This document shows positions 12,156 through 24,364 of a DNA stretch of 64,000 nt, one piece after another. Positions within the stretch are counted from its first letter, which is position 1, and each line of letters opens with the position of its first letter. The stretch covers positions 13,890,645-13,954,644 of the forward strand of contig JACGWO010000006.1 of NCBI GenBank assembly GCA_034509735.1, written 5' to 3'. The position numbers were made by a program, and so were the translations under genes. The notes below the pieces were generated by a model, which saw only the letters and a program-made list of their open reading frames with translations, did no database searches and was not told the DNA's origin. The stretch is from Sesamum alatum (taxonomy: Eukaryota; Streptophyta; Magnoliopsida; Lamiales; Pedaliaceae).

Positions 12156-13412
12156 TAGACCTATCAATGGGTGGAGAATACTCAAAATCATACTCACTCG
12201 CTAATATTTAGATCCGATCTAATAATTTTATATTAGATTCAGACTCGAATTCACACCCACTGAAATTAATATTTTCGCTATGGGTAGAGTGTAGACCCTA
12301 AAATACCAGTGAGTATGGGTATTGAATGGGTAAAATCTAAAAATCCATTGAATTTGTAAAATTTTTATATAACAATCGACTCGATTTACTTGTCATCTAA
12401 AATTAGTTAAACTCGATTAACATATGAAACTGATAAAATTTGTTTGAATTTGATTGCAAAAACTCATTAAATAAATGTTAAATGTAATTTTAAATCGATA
12501 AAAAAAAAATATTATTTCAGAGTTAGAGGACGGTTTTCATACTTACTTTTTTCCTACCATTCTTCAATTTCTATTCATATCTCGAATCTATGTAGATTGT
12601 GTAATTGATTAATAACGGTCTAATATTTGAACAAAGTCAAGATCATTATTTACATTTCAACGATATTTAACTTGCACATGTTAAAAAATTGAATAGCTTC
12701 TGATTTATTTTATCGATTGCAAGTTCATGAAACATTTTTATTAAATTAATTTTGCAATATGTTCTGGTGATATCATTATAAAAAAAAGGGGTAAATTACA
12801 TCTACCTCCCCTGAAGTGTGGCATAATTACAAATACTCTTTCATTGTTTGCCCCCCCCCCCCCTTAGGTTTGTAATTTTCAACCAAATACCTGAATTTGA
12901 CCATTTTGCCCTTGGTTTTTTAGTAAGACTGCAGAAAAATAAATCAAGGCAAATTGCATTATTAATTCCTCTGTGTAAAAAATTTTAAGAACCTCTCTCT
13001 ACGCATTATAGTCCAAAAAATTCAAAGAATTTTAAAAATTAAATAAAATGCATAAGGGCATTTTGGTTAATTCACCCATAAAAATGGATGAAAATAAGTT
13101 ATTTGTTAGACGGTTACAAACCTCAAGGGGATATTTATAATTTTTCAAACAATAAGAGAGTATTTGTAATCATGTCAAACCTCAGGAGAGGTAGCTGTAA
13201 TTTACCCTAAAAAAAATTATATAGTACTTCGTTCATTTTAACAAATTAACATAAGTAAGACCCATATTGAATCCAATGTTTGTGAGTATACCATGAATAA
13301 GACTCAATAAGTATTATATGGGTAAAGTTTGAGTAAAGTCTATAAATAATAACTACAACTATTTATTAAGTCCGAATCCAAATAAGATAATGCCCGTCAA
13401 TTGACAGGCCTA
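12156..13412. mobile_element. Non-autonomous hAT-like transposon
   Basis: The terminal inverted repeats are TAGACCTATCAATGGG at the left and, read in reverse complement, TAGGCCTGTCAATTGACGGG at the right. The 8-bp flanks AACGGAAC (12,148-12,155) and AATGGAAT (13,413-13,420) differ by two transitions, the expected length for a hAT target duplication that has aged. No transposase remnant is visible. A foldback element lies inside at 12,788-13,207. The right end is about 410 bp beyond the MUS81 stop codon. Confidence 0.7.
12788..13207. mobile_element. Foldback element nested in the hAT-like element
   Basis: The ends GGGGTAAATTACATCTACC and the complement of GTAGCTGTAATTTACCC head inverted arms of about 110 bp. 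The 9-bp repeat TAAAAAAAA flanks it at 12,779-12,787 and 13,208-13,216. A run of 13 C residues (12,851-12,863) lies in the left arm. Confidence 0.75.
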
Positions 13413-13420
13413 AATGGAAT

Positions 13421-13823
13421 GATGTCGAGAACATAAGCACATAAAGTGTGGGACGAGAAAGAAATATTTGTCTAGTTGAGGACATAGAAGACATTGGATG
13501 TCAAAAGACAAAGGGTATCTAATTTCATTGCAGAGAGGAAAGAATGTACACGAGTTCCATCTGCAAGAAGTTACCACATTGTTTCTTGTAGCTGGAGATG
13601 ACAAATGTCTGAGAGATAAGCCTCAGTTTTCCTACTTGTTAAGGGTCTCTTCCAGCAACCTAGCTACAATCTTAGTCACATCTAAATAAACATAGATCCT
13701 TACACTGAAAATGTTGTAAGAGCAACATCTGCATTCCCTCTTCTTTTGCGGACAACCTTTACAGTTGAAGTCCCTACTTTTCTATCCAGACACACACACA
13801 AACATATGACTGTGTGTATGGTT
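13421..13823 (-). other. Region downstream of MUS81, probable 3' UTR in its upstream part
   Basis: The stretch between the hAT-like element and the MUS81 stop codon. Open frames on both strands (13,410-13,689) show no recognisable domain. Part next to the stop should be the MUS81 3' UTR; I could not place a polyadenylation site with confidence. Confidence 0.4.
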
Positions 13824-16800
13824 TCAGCTGCCCCAAACTAGCTGGAAAATATTTTTGCTGGCTGACCCATTGATCAAGTTGTTACTCTGCCTCTTAAGCA
13901 TTTCCTCTTGGGCACAAACATCACCATCCTAGACGAAGTAGAAAAAAAACGAATAAATAAGGGCAGATACGTGCTTTGGAAAAACTGGTGAATTCTAATA
14001 CGTCCTTCCTTCCGAACCAATAGTTGCTGCAGAAGCATGACTAAGACTAATACTTGATCCCTCAAACAATTTGCATGTTAGATTCAACCAATTCAATTAT
14101 TAATCACCAACATGAGGTTTTTTATGTACAAGAACTGTTTCCCCCTGTTACTTTATCAGAAGTAACAAGATTTCGATTAGAGAGCATTACTGTATGTGTA
14201 TCTGTACAACGACATGGAGAAATGGTATAACAATGCAGAAGAAACAAGGGCTGAAACATTGAACGATTTGCATCACCAAATAATCTGGAAATACAACAAA
14301 ATCAATGTACATGTTGCAAGTCATGTTTCAAACTCAGTTATGTTCTCGGCCTGTGAAATACTGTTAACAGCGATTTTACCAATAAGTAATTTTGCTTGAC
14401 CATGCAATTGTGCTATTTGCAATTCTTAATTCAAGATGTGGTCGAGTACAACTGTTACATCTAACAGGACAGAGGGCCTCTTATGGACGTAAGCCTCGAG
14501 CCTTCTGGATAGAAGATCAGATATATATGATGTGAAACTACGATTGTTTATGTGTGGATCAAGAGTTTGGAACTTAGCATTGAATTGCAGAAAACAGTTA
14601 AACTGAACTGCTAAATTTGGAGTCAGGCCAAATCAAGGGAGAGCTTTGTGGCATTGGCCAAAATCAAGGGACAGATGGAAGTGGGAAGGAATAAATCAGC
14701 ACTAGAAATCAAAAGATAACTTAGGCTAACGATAACTAATCAAGAAATAGACAGTTATAAAGCAAGATCTCTAAAACATTCGCTAAACTGTAATGTTGTA
14801 TCATCATAATGACAGAAAACTTACAAGGAGAGAGTATGCACGAGCAAGAGAGAGCAACGTTGGATACATATCCAAAACAGCAAGAGCAATGTCCTCTGTT
14901 ACCTGTGGAACCTGTATTCATAAAATACAAAAAGATTTATCAAATTTTTCCATCTTATGGAAATGACAAAACAAGCATGAGATAGTCTCATGCGACCTTC
15001 AAACTTCTTTACATTGAGAACTTTGTAACTGCTAACTGGGGTTGGATTGCAGAGTCCAACCAGCATAGCGCTAATCCTCCATTCATGGAAGTTTACTCAT
15101 TCAGCAATAACATTTTTGTTTTACCATCTGTACCTGCTAGGTCTATGTGCTAACTCTGAGGAATCCTCCTCCCCAACTAAAATAAAAAGTAGGACGGCAA
15201 AATGTAAAACGAGGGTAACGGGAGGTCAAGGTTAAGCAGGAAAAAGTGCAGAACTAAAAGAACAAAATAAAGTAATGAACATACATATAGCCAAAGTAAC
15301 TTGAATTATCACTGCCTTAATTATTCCCTGAAGAAAGTATAAGAACGATGCTTCATGAGAACAGTCATATGCATGTAGGCTAGGGAAAATAACACAATTA
15401 TATTGCCTATATGTCTTGCGTATCACTGATACCTGCATGAGTTGGACGGCAAATACATCGCTAACTGTCATTTTGTCCAACTCCTCACACGTTTTGATAA
15501 ATTCGTCAAAAGGAGGGCAAACCCCAGCAAATTTTTGCTCCGGATCCAGAGATTTGTAGTACTGGTTTATTGATCGAGTAAGATAACCATATTTTTTTAA
15601 TGTGTCTGCTAAGCCACTTGTTCTTTGCACATCAAACCCCTCCAAGATCTCAGTCGTGAAGCAACTGCCAGAAGCAAATTAGATAAGCCCTAACAAAACA
15701 CTAACCAAAATATGATGCACTTTAAGAAGACCACAATAATGTGAGTAGAAATCAATATAAGGAAAACTCCAGGTAGGAAACAGGTGTATTCCTCTCCTAC
15801 ATGATAATTAGGTCTTTTCTTGTAGTTAAACTCCACTTTCCATAGAGGATGATAAATATTAACAGAAAGGTTGATCTAGAAACATCATAAAACTACAGAG
15901 TATACAGTGCCGCTTACGCTGTTTTGATGCTTTCAGCTGCCTCACAGGAATTTGGATCACCTTCCACCAGATATATCATCTTCTTAAGCCCACATCTCTT
16001 ACAAATATCATTAAAGTTTATCAAAGGAAACGAAAGTAAGATAATGACCATTCAGACACCACAGCCAGATCCCTCAAACAGGGGGAAAAAGAACTTTCTA
16101 GGAAAATTTACTGAATTTGGAGATGCAAATACACAAATTTAAAAAGTGACTCAAACAGACAGCTTTCAGGTTCAAAAAGCCTCAAACACGTTTAACTGGA
16201 AAATGAAAGAAGAGAAGTGATGATTTTGTATCATAAAAAAATTGGATGAAAATACTTGTATTACATATTAGTTGGAAGCTTTTGGACACGATTAGTTGTG
16301 CCATGGCAGTATGGCACTTGACCTTTCTTAAACAAGAGAAGAAGAAATTAATGGATCTTTCTAAAACCTTCATTCTAAGAGAAAAACTACCAGTATCAAG
16401 GAGTTTTCGTTCCATATTTTCTGCCCTGATAGAAGCCAATAACATACATCTTTTGAGAGGATAAAAGTTAAAATGCCATTCTGTATTTAAGAAATATATT
16501 TCGTAACTAGAAACTAGGGGTCCCAATATTGCATGCAACTTCGTGTATACATATTTAGTTTTTCAACCTCAGCTACTTTGATATCTAGTATCCGTGTGCT
16601 CAAATTTTGAAATGCATCATTTGCAAAAAAAATAGGGAAAAAAAGTACCATACACCTTGCCAGATATTATTCCCGACAAAAATATGTAGCCGTAGTTTGA
16701 TAATGCGAGAATATACACTAAGAAAGTATTAACCGAGAACAAAATAAGAAAAGCTATCTATTAACAACGATAAGATGTAAGGAATTTAAGAAAGAAACAT

Positions 16801-19800
16801 TACCACCAGCCTCATTTTCTGATCTCGATATCTATTGTCCCTTATTGAGTGGCGTAGATCCTCAACCTTCTTCCTTTCAACAATAAAATCAAGAACATAT
16901 TCACTACCAAGATACTTATGTCGAGCTACCCAAATGCCATCACCCACAGGCAACCTTCTAACCTGTAAAAGCGTGAAAAGTTAAATAATCTTTACCAGAT
17001 TAATGTGTGGATGTATGTGCCTTCATTGCGAGGCGAACAGCCTATGAGGGACACATGATACCACCTCAGTCAAGATTGCAATTCAGCAATGAAGGTGCTG
17101 AATTTTGCATTTGAAGAAAAACTATTGCATCAGTTATAAGACATTATGGGCCTATATAACAAAGCCAGGCTGCAAAGGCAAGTGATTAACAAAATCAGAG
17201 TTAAGATGATTGAGTTGTCTTGGGGGTAGAACACAACAAATTTGTGCTGACCTCTATCTGAATTTGAAACTGAGAACATATGCTCTCTATAATTTTCCTT
17301 GAACGCGATCTGTAGTAGCATGAATGATAGTATAAGAATAATAAATCAATGTCAGGAGGAACTGAAATAATGTCTATATGAATCAGATTATACAGCAAAG
17401 CATGCCATATAACTGAAGTAACAGTAGGAGGAATGCTGCTGATAAATGTTTGAAGGGCCGTCACAGAGGAGAATATAGAACAAAATGATCTTGTGCTACT
17501 ATATGTGCATTTCTCAATAATTAAACAAATGGTTAGGAGCAAATAAGATTACATAACACCTTTAAGGCCATGAACAAATTCACACTGCACCAGCAGCATG
17601 AAGATTTAAGACAACCAAAGTAATCTTAAAGCACACAAAAAGAGTACAAACTTAAGGCAGTTATGCTGCACTGACCCTTGTGTAGCAAATTGTTCCCGAT
17701 TATCCAATATCAGAATTACTTCATATACATCCCCAAAGTTCTCTCCAAGTGCCAAAGGTGGCATTGCTAAAGTATTCGGTTTAGGTTCTGATCCTCGAAC
17801 ACTGAGCTTGTTCACTGCATAATCCTGAACATCACATAGAGGAAAACATGAAAGTATCTAAACACCCATGAAATTGCTTAACATGTCCGACCAAGCTCCT
17901 TAATTTAGTGAAATGGAATTCAAATCTAACAGAATACAATCCCTTCAGTGTTTTATAATGCTTATATGACCAATAAACAAAACAGAAAGACCACCTACAA
18001 TCATTTTCCATGACAAATTTTCACATAATGGGGCATCAGATTATGATCAAAGGAAAAGGCCACACGGATATTCCCAATGTGTTCTTGCAACTCCAGCTAT
18101 AAGGCGCTTGTACATTCTCCATTCTTATAGCAGCTAGTTTAGTACAAAAAGCCAGGGTTGAAGAGGAAAAGTGAGAGAGAGAAAGAGAAAGAGTAAGAGA
18201 GTAATCAGGGATACAGAAACTATGTAAGTTACAAATATATCCAAATCCTTCTTCTCCTAGTCCACAGTATGATCCAAGTTATTTGATAATATTTTTACTT
18301 CGCCTGCTAAAGCCCCTCCAACTTTGTATTGAAAGAAAAAGCTTGCAAGGAGGGATTCTCTGACCCAATCCTACTTCCTCACCCCTTTTCCTAATAAAAA
18401 GCATGGTGTCTCCCATTTACTGGACTTTGTCCCCTCCGCTTCCCAACCCAAAAAAGTACAGGCCAGTACAAGCACCACCTTTGCCAATCTAAAATAGAAC
18501 TTACAGTAGATGAGCAAGCTTTCAAAGTACATGAACTCCGTCCAAAATCATGAACAAGGCTTGACTTTTGGTTGCTACATGCAGCAATTTCTTGTGGTTG
18601 TATATTCTCACTAGACAACCCTGCTTGACCTGAGATAAAAGGCATGAAACATGAGCTAATAATGAAAAATCCAGAACTAATCAATATCTCCTTCTGGTAT
18701 AGATTTAGGTACAGAAGTTGAACCATAAATGTCATCTTCTCGAAGGCGACAAAGGACAGATGGCCAAAGTGAAGATATCGCCTTTCTCTGGGATGTTTCT
18801 TTAACCTCAGAAAAAGCACGGATGATTTGTTCCCTAGAAAACCCCATGCTGACAAACTACCAAAAAGAAAATGAATAACATGAAACCACCAGTTAATGAA
18901 AGAGAAATGAATAGTGAAAAGATTAACAAAATGTAATGTGTGACCTGATGTGTAAGTTTAACATTTCTTGATGCAAGAAATAAGAATTACTGAAAATAAT
19001 AAAGTAGTGCCATATGATGCAAAGAAACAAGTTCATGTCTTCATATAACTAGCTTAAACTATCTGCTGACAGCTCCACTCACCCAACATGAATCAGCTAC
19101 ATAAATAAACTCATTCACAAAAGTAAGATAAGACCGAGTAGTGAGATTCCTAGAATAGGTTCAAACCCTAAGAAACTTGTAATACAAGTGAATTCAGAAT
19201 AGACCTTATCAAGATATTCGGCGGGCACATCTAGTGATATCTTCGGCTTCTTCAAATTAATAACTGCTGCCTTTTCAACCGAAGCACCATCAATACACTC
19301 TAAATCTGGCAAGTCTCCTTGTACATCAACTCTCGACTTTTTTCTTTGGTTGAAGTTTGGACATCCTTCCACACCATCCAAACTCTTATTTGCATCATTT
19401 ATATTAGACCTCAATAGGCATTCACGTGCTACTTCCTTCCCTTCTTCAGTCAGCATATACCTGCATGCATAGTCATCAGAAGCACAGAAAGTTAACAGTT
19501 AGAGCTACATCGATTTCCAAATGTCACGGATGGGTGCATCATTTCAGTTCATTAATTTTTTATAAACCAAGTCCCAGAGCGTGAAATGGAGTGGCTACTG
19601 CTTCTATACACTGTCCAGTTTATGTACCTTTGTTATCATCTTCATAGAAACTAAATTCAACATAAACATGGTATATGTAAAATAATCTTGTGGGAATTCA
19701 ACATCATTTGATTATCTACAAATATCTAATTTAGGTTGGAACCCTTTCTTGAGCAACACGGTGAAAAGTAAAAGATGTACACTTGCTATTGAAGTGATAA

Positions 19801-21634
19801 ACATAGGTTTAACTTTTGACTTCATGCAATTTCAACCCAGTAAATACACAGGCTAAAGATTAAAGTGGGATAAACCAGACATGAACTTGATTCATAAATA
19901 TCAGACAGTGGCCTACAAATGTCATTCCACCAGCTTCTGTTCATTCTTTTTCATGTACTTTTGTACAGCTTCTGTTTCAATGTGAATAGATCTATCAGAA
20001 AGAATATTTGACAAGCATTACTTATCATGAATGCGGGTAGGAGAGGGTGATTATGCTATTTTCTCTTCTTTCATTCTCTGTTTCTATTCTAAACTAGACA
20101 TGGAAGGTAGTGATTGAGCCAGCATACTTGGCTGGGCAGCTCGACTTCACAACAAGGCCTCTAGATATCAGTGTTTTCATGCAGTTCCATCCACTGTACC
20201 AATCCCTTGGTGAGCTCCCAAAGTGTCCAGCTTTCGCCTTTGCCTTTTCTGGACTAGATGCAGAACAAAAACATGATGAAAACAAAAACCTAATACAAGA
20301 ACCAGAGTACCGAGATCATTCTTTAATTAAAACATCAAAATTACGCAATCGGCACACGAGACAATCCGCTTGTTTCAGCAGCATCAATGAGTTCCTGTTT
20401 GCGCATAAATTCGTTCCCGTTTTCTGTCCCCCTAATCCAGATGATCAGAAAACAAAAAAGATCATAATGATAATGGTAATCAGTCTACGATAAAGAAAAA
20501 CGCAAATTATATACGGAATAAAATAAAAAAGAATACTAATAATTATAAAAGGGAAAAGAAATACGACAATTAAGGCCCTAACCATTTACCTGAAGAGTGA
20601 AATCAGTAGGGCATAAGCGACAGAATTCTTTTGTGGGATATAGCGCCTTGGTCCCTTTTTTTTATTTCCTAGCGGTGTTTAGAAGTTAAGTACAGAAACA
20701 AGAATCCATTACAAGGAATGATATGTTTGCATCGCTGAAACACCCATATTACAGAACTTACCCTTTTTGGTCAATTCATCGTTCTCAGAAGTACCAGAAT
20801 CGGTCTCAAAAAACCCTTGCATTTGCTTCAAAATCCACTTACCTACACCCCTATAGTCACATATAAGATTCCAATCAACAAAATATTTCTTTTTGTTCAC
20901 TTTCACTTATCTTACTCTACATTGAGAGAACCATATGGACCTTAGAATACAGCACCAATGTAATACCCCAAAACGAAATAAATAAAGAAAACACATCTTC
21001 TCATTGCCTAAATTTCTCTGGAACAAAATCACTCACAAGTCACAAGAACAGAACTTCATTTAGAGAGTAAATTCAAACCACACAAGAAAGGAGCTGCTGG
21101 CAAACAAAATACAACTTGTTAATCCATCATATGCCCTGTAGCAGGTAAAGGGAGGGTACAATTTCTTCAAACAGAATTTTTGGGAAGTTTTAGCATTCCC
21201 TAATGAGAACAACCAGAAGAACAAAAACTAATCTTTAAGGATTAACTAAAATTCAACTTATTCAAGAAAAAAGGTCACTTAGCACATTTCAGAACTAATT
21301 GAGAGGCTACGAAAGTAGATGAAGGTGCACTTCTTTCCACGAAAAACTCTTCCATTTCCCCATTTCCCAAATGAAGCCACATGTAGGAATAAAGATAATC
21401 AATTACCACGCAAATCAGAAATTGAAGAGCTTTCACTCACTTAATTTGGGACAAGTCCTTTAGGGTTTTGATAGGGGTTTTGCAATTACAAACGTTTGAG
21501 TAAGCCTTGGAAAGCGTCATATCCATATTTTCGGAAAGGCCCTTGGCACTCTGCGCCAGTTCTTGCCGCTTGTTCAATAGGTACGCTGCCACCTCTTCGT
21601 TTTCCGGGCATACAGCCTTCTTTCGATTCTCCAT
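13824..21634 (-). CDS. MUS81: Crossover junction endonuclease MUS81, complete 15-exon gene
   Basis: Catalytic subunit of the nuclear MUS81-EME1 structure-specific endonuclease, which cuts 3' flaps, nicked Holliday junctions and stalled forks in repair and interference-independent meiotic crossing over. Exons in transcript order: 21634-21441, 20850-20762, 20668-20590, 20431-20345, 20253-20128, 19460-19205, 18856-18724, 18629-18505, 17824-17676, 17309-17252, 16962-16807, 15997-15918, 15664-15433, 14911-14825, 13928-13824. All phases close, giving 651 residues, close to the size of known plant MUS81. Seen: N-terminal helix-hairpin-helix (GVGKW, about residue 66), winged-helix region (RYIPQKNSVAYALLISLF, about 102-119), ERCC4 nuclease with DNRE at 404-407, GD at 439-440 and ERKKVED at 461-467, the full GDX(n)ERKX3D catalytic signature, then C-terminal HhH2 (about 570-617). 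All introns are GT-AG. The exon 7 donor and the exon 12 acceptor are the least certain joins. No truncation or frameshift. Confidence 0.95.
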
Positions 21635-21869
21635 TTCCCAATCTTCAGTCGGTCTAGGGTTTTGGGATGGAAATTGAGATCGATTTGGGTTTGTTTTTCG
21701 CTAGGATTTGCAGTCTGAATTCATCTGTCAAGAGGATTTATTTGGATAAAAATGGCGCCAGGGTTCCTTTATTTGAACTCGTAGAACTAGAATGTGGGGA
21801 AACATTATTGCAATTTGGCCCCCTTAGTTCAGCTCAGTTACAAATTATAAACCCGTTGTAAGTGATCTA

Positions 21870-22353
21870 CCCATCTAGGGGTGTAAGTTGAATTCCGCAA
21901 GCGAGCCGGCTCGTTTTGAGCTCAACTCGAACTCAAGGTTATTCAAACTTGAGTTTTATAGTGAGCCAAGCTCGAGCTATATTTATCTGCTCATTCGAGC
22001 TAGCGAGCTTTTTATAATTTTTAATTTTTTTATTTTATGAATAATTATTATTAATTATTTTATAAAAAAAATAAGATAATAAAAGAAAGGACATATTGTT
22101 TATTAGGATTTTGTTTGACTTCTAATTTTCCCATTTCCAAATCGTGTGCATTCCTTCCTCACCAAACTCCGAACTCTCAAGTTTCAACCAACAACCACTC
22201 TCCATCGCGGCATCGCTACGTTGGCCCACCCTCATAAACACTCTCACAACATTGCTTTGCTCGAGCTCCTCTTTCTTATAAACTTGTCAAGTTCGAGTTT
22301 GAGCCATAAAAATTTGTTGAGCTCGATTTGAACTCAACTTGTTTACCCTCATA
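21870..22353. mobile_element. Small non-autonomous DNA transposon in the MUS81 upstream region
   Basis: Flanked by the exact 10-bp direct repeat AAGTGATCTA (21,860-21,869 and 22,354-22,363). The termini are imperfect inverted repeats (AGGGGTGTAAGTTGA at the left; AGGGTAAACAAGTTGA read from the right). Inside, GAGCTCGA-type motifs recur in both orientations. Element type is uncertain: hAT-like from the end sequence, though hAT duplications are usually 8 bp. It begins about 235 bp upstream of the MUS81 start codon. Confidence 0.65.
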
Positions 22354-22620
22354 AAGTGATCTAATTGTTGTAAAGTGAAATATGGTCTAAAGCCAAGTTT
22401 GGTCAATGGTTGTATTATTGGTCATAGTTATTGATTAATAATTGATTTAAAAATATTTATTTTGATTAAAATGTTTGGATTCACGATTTTATGATTGATT
22501 ATACAAACATAGATTGTAACTAAACTTCAAAATTAACCTCGTTTTCAATGTTAATGAAAGAATAAAAAATTCATTTAATTTGCATAATGGATAATTAATG
22601 AAAAATGCTTGCATGCATGA

Positions 22621-22724
22621 TTAAAAGCTACAAATTGTAACTTTTATCAAAATGTGTGGTGTAAGTACAAATTGTAACTTAAAAGCTACAAATTGTAACT
22701 TTTATCAAAATGTGTGGTGTAAGT
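22621..22724. repeat. Tandem duplication, 58-bp unit
   Basis: A 45-bp sequence beginning TTAAAAGCTACAAATTG at 22,621 recurs almost perfectly at 22,679, so 58 bp are duplicated in tandem with 1.8 copies. Non-coding. Confidence 0.9.
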
Positions 22725-24364
22725 AAAAATGCTCGTTTGAATGGTCTGACTTGAGATCTTTGCCCTCGGTTTACAAGCTATAAAACAAAAACCTGAGAAA
22801 AAATCGTTAGTACTCTGATGCTCAAGTTAGCATATAAATAAAGAAATCGACTGCAATAAAGTAATAACGCAATGTAAATATAGCATAATGCTAGTTTTTT
22901 CATGTGCAAGTGTAATTGAAAAGTACCCCTCCTCGAATGGGTGCCCAAAATTTGAAGGTAGCCTCCTCCATCCATTGAGATAAGATCGGACCCCATGGAC
23001 TGGTGGGTACTTGTTCGCCATAATCCCGTCTTATTTAGAGGTAGGAAAACCTCCAATGGATAAGGATATCTTCCTCGGATAAAGTTGTCTCTTGTCTATA
23101 AGGACGCCCCAAATCCTCGGAGAAGTAGTGGAGGTGTTGTCTTCCCTCAATCAAAAGCCCAAGATCTTAGGGTAGATAGACTTCACTCTTGGTTGGAGGT
23201 GCCGCATGCCTTCGCTCAGGTGGCTAAAGCTATATCAACCACGTGGGGGCACCTTTTTCATGTGGGCTAATGTTGATGCCTTCGGGCCGGCCTATTAAGC
23301 TTCTTAGGTTTGGGCCTAGCTATGGCTGGGCCTTGACGTTGGTTGGGGACCTTGAGCTTGCAGCAATCCTATGCGCCTGGGCCCTTTCATCCTCGAGCTG
23401 GGCTAATCTATTTCTATGGGCACCAAGGTGGTTTTAATATAATGTAATTTTTAAAGTGATTATTAAAAAATGGACCAAACGACACAAGAAGTTACGTTTG
23501 TAATCAAAGCACATATTTGACCAACTCAATCACAGAATCAATGGACACTAAAGGATTATTTGCAATAGCTTAACTTCAATTCTTATGAATTTTTTTTTTT
23601 GTTGAAATTAATTTGAACAAACAGTTTCTGATTTAAATATGCTTTTTCATTGTCGAGCTAATTTAAACAAAAAATTATAAGTTTTTCTCTACTAACTATT
23701 GTAGCCTATTGATAAAATTATATGTACTATTATAAAAAAAAAAAAAAAAAAAAGGTTACCTTGTGTCTATAATGGAAGTTATTTATGAAAAATTACCAAA
23801 TTTATCCTTTAATTCCACAATCTATAAATGAAAAGGTAATAGTATGGACATAATTGAGAATTCGAATATAATATAGGTAGTTCTCACACCAGCTTTTGAG
23901 GATCAAAATTCATCTTTAATTCATCGCACTCATTCAAAAAATCAGGTCATGATAGTAATTTTAGCACATATTGAATAAACCCATGATTTACAATCATGTC
24001 TTTCTTTCTCTTCTTTGTACGTTCCATTTCTCTCAAACCAAACGTTTCTTTACTCCTCTTCAAACCAAACGTTAATTGGAGAAATAATGAAAAGGGTGGA
24101 TTTAGCCAACACATGCCCTCGAAAATGGAATGTCAACCGCCCTTCCCTCAATTGATCGATTTCACTAAGTTCTTTTCAGCAATCTCTTTAATATATGAAA
24201 ATTATTGTTTTTATTTTAGTTCTTGATGAAATTGTTCATGTTTGAAATGAATTCTACATTTGGAATTTCTAAATCAAAGGTTTTTTTTTATTATTAGTAT
24301 TTCCAGGTATGCTCAAGTTGGGTTCAAGTTTTTCTTTAGTAAATTATCGGTGGTTAAGCAATTC
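22725..24364. other. Intergenic, unassigned, with a GC-richer block
   Basis: No gene or element identified. The part at about 22,900-23,440 is clearly richer in GC than its surroundings and carries several overlapping open frames of 60-92 codons on both strands, none with recognisable motifs. It could be a fragment of an unidentified transposon. A 20-base poly-A run lies near 23,735-23,754, and the remainder is AT-rich. Confidence 0.4.

Noticed and set aside
18391..18855. 154-codon minus-strand open frame
   Set aside because: It is read through MUS81 exon 7 in the wrong frame, an intron, and exon 8. Only the exon 8 part is coding.
20110..20493. 127-codon plus-strand open frame over MUS81 exons 4-5
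   Set aside because: Antisense shadow of conserved MUS81 coding sequence.
21667..21861. 64-codon plus-strand open frame starting 33 bp upstream of the MUS81 start codon, divergent
   Set aside because: No recognisable domain, ends exactly at the transposon flank, and lies in what must be the MUS81 5' UTR/promoter. A divergent short gene cannot be excluded but is not supported.
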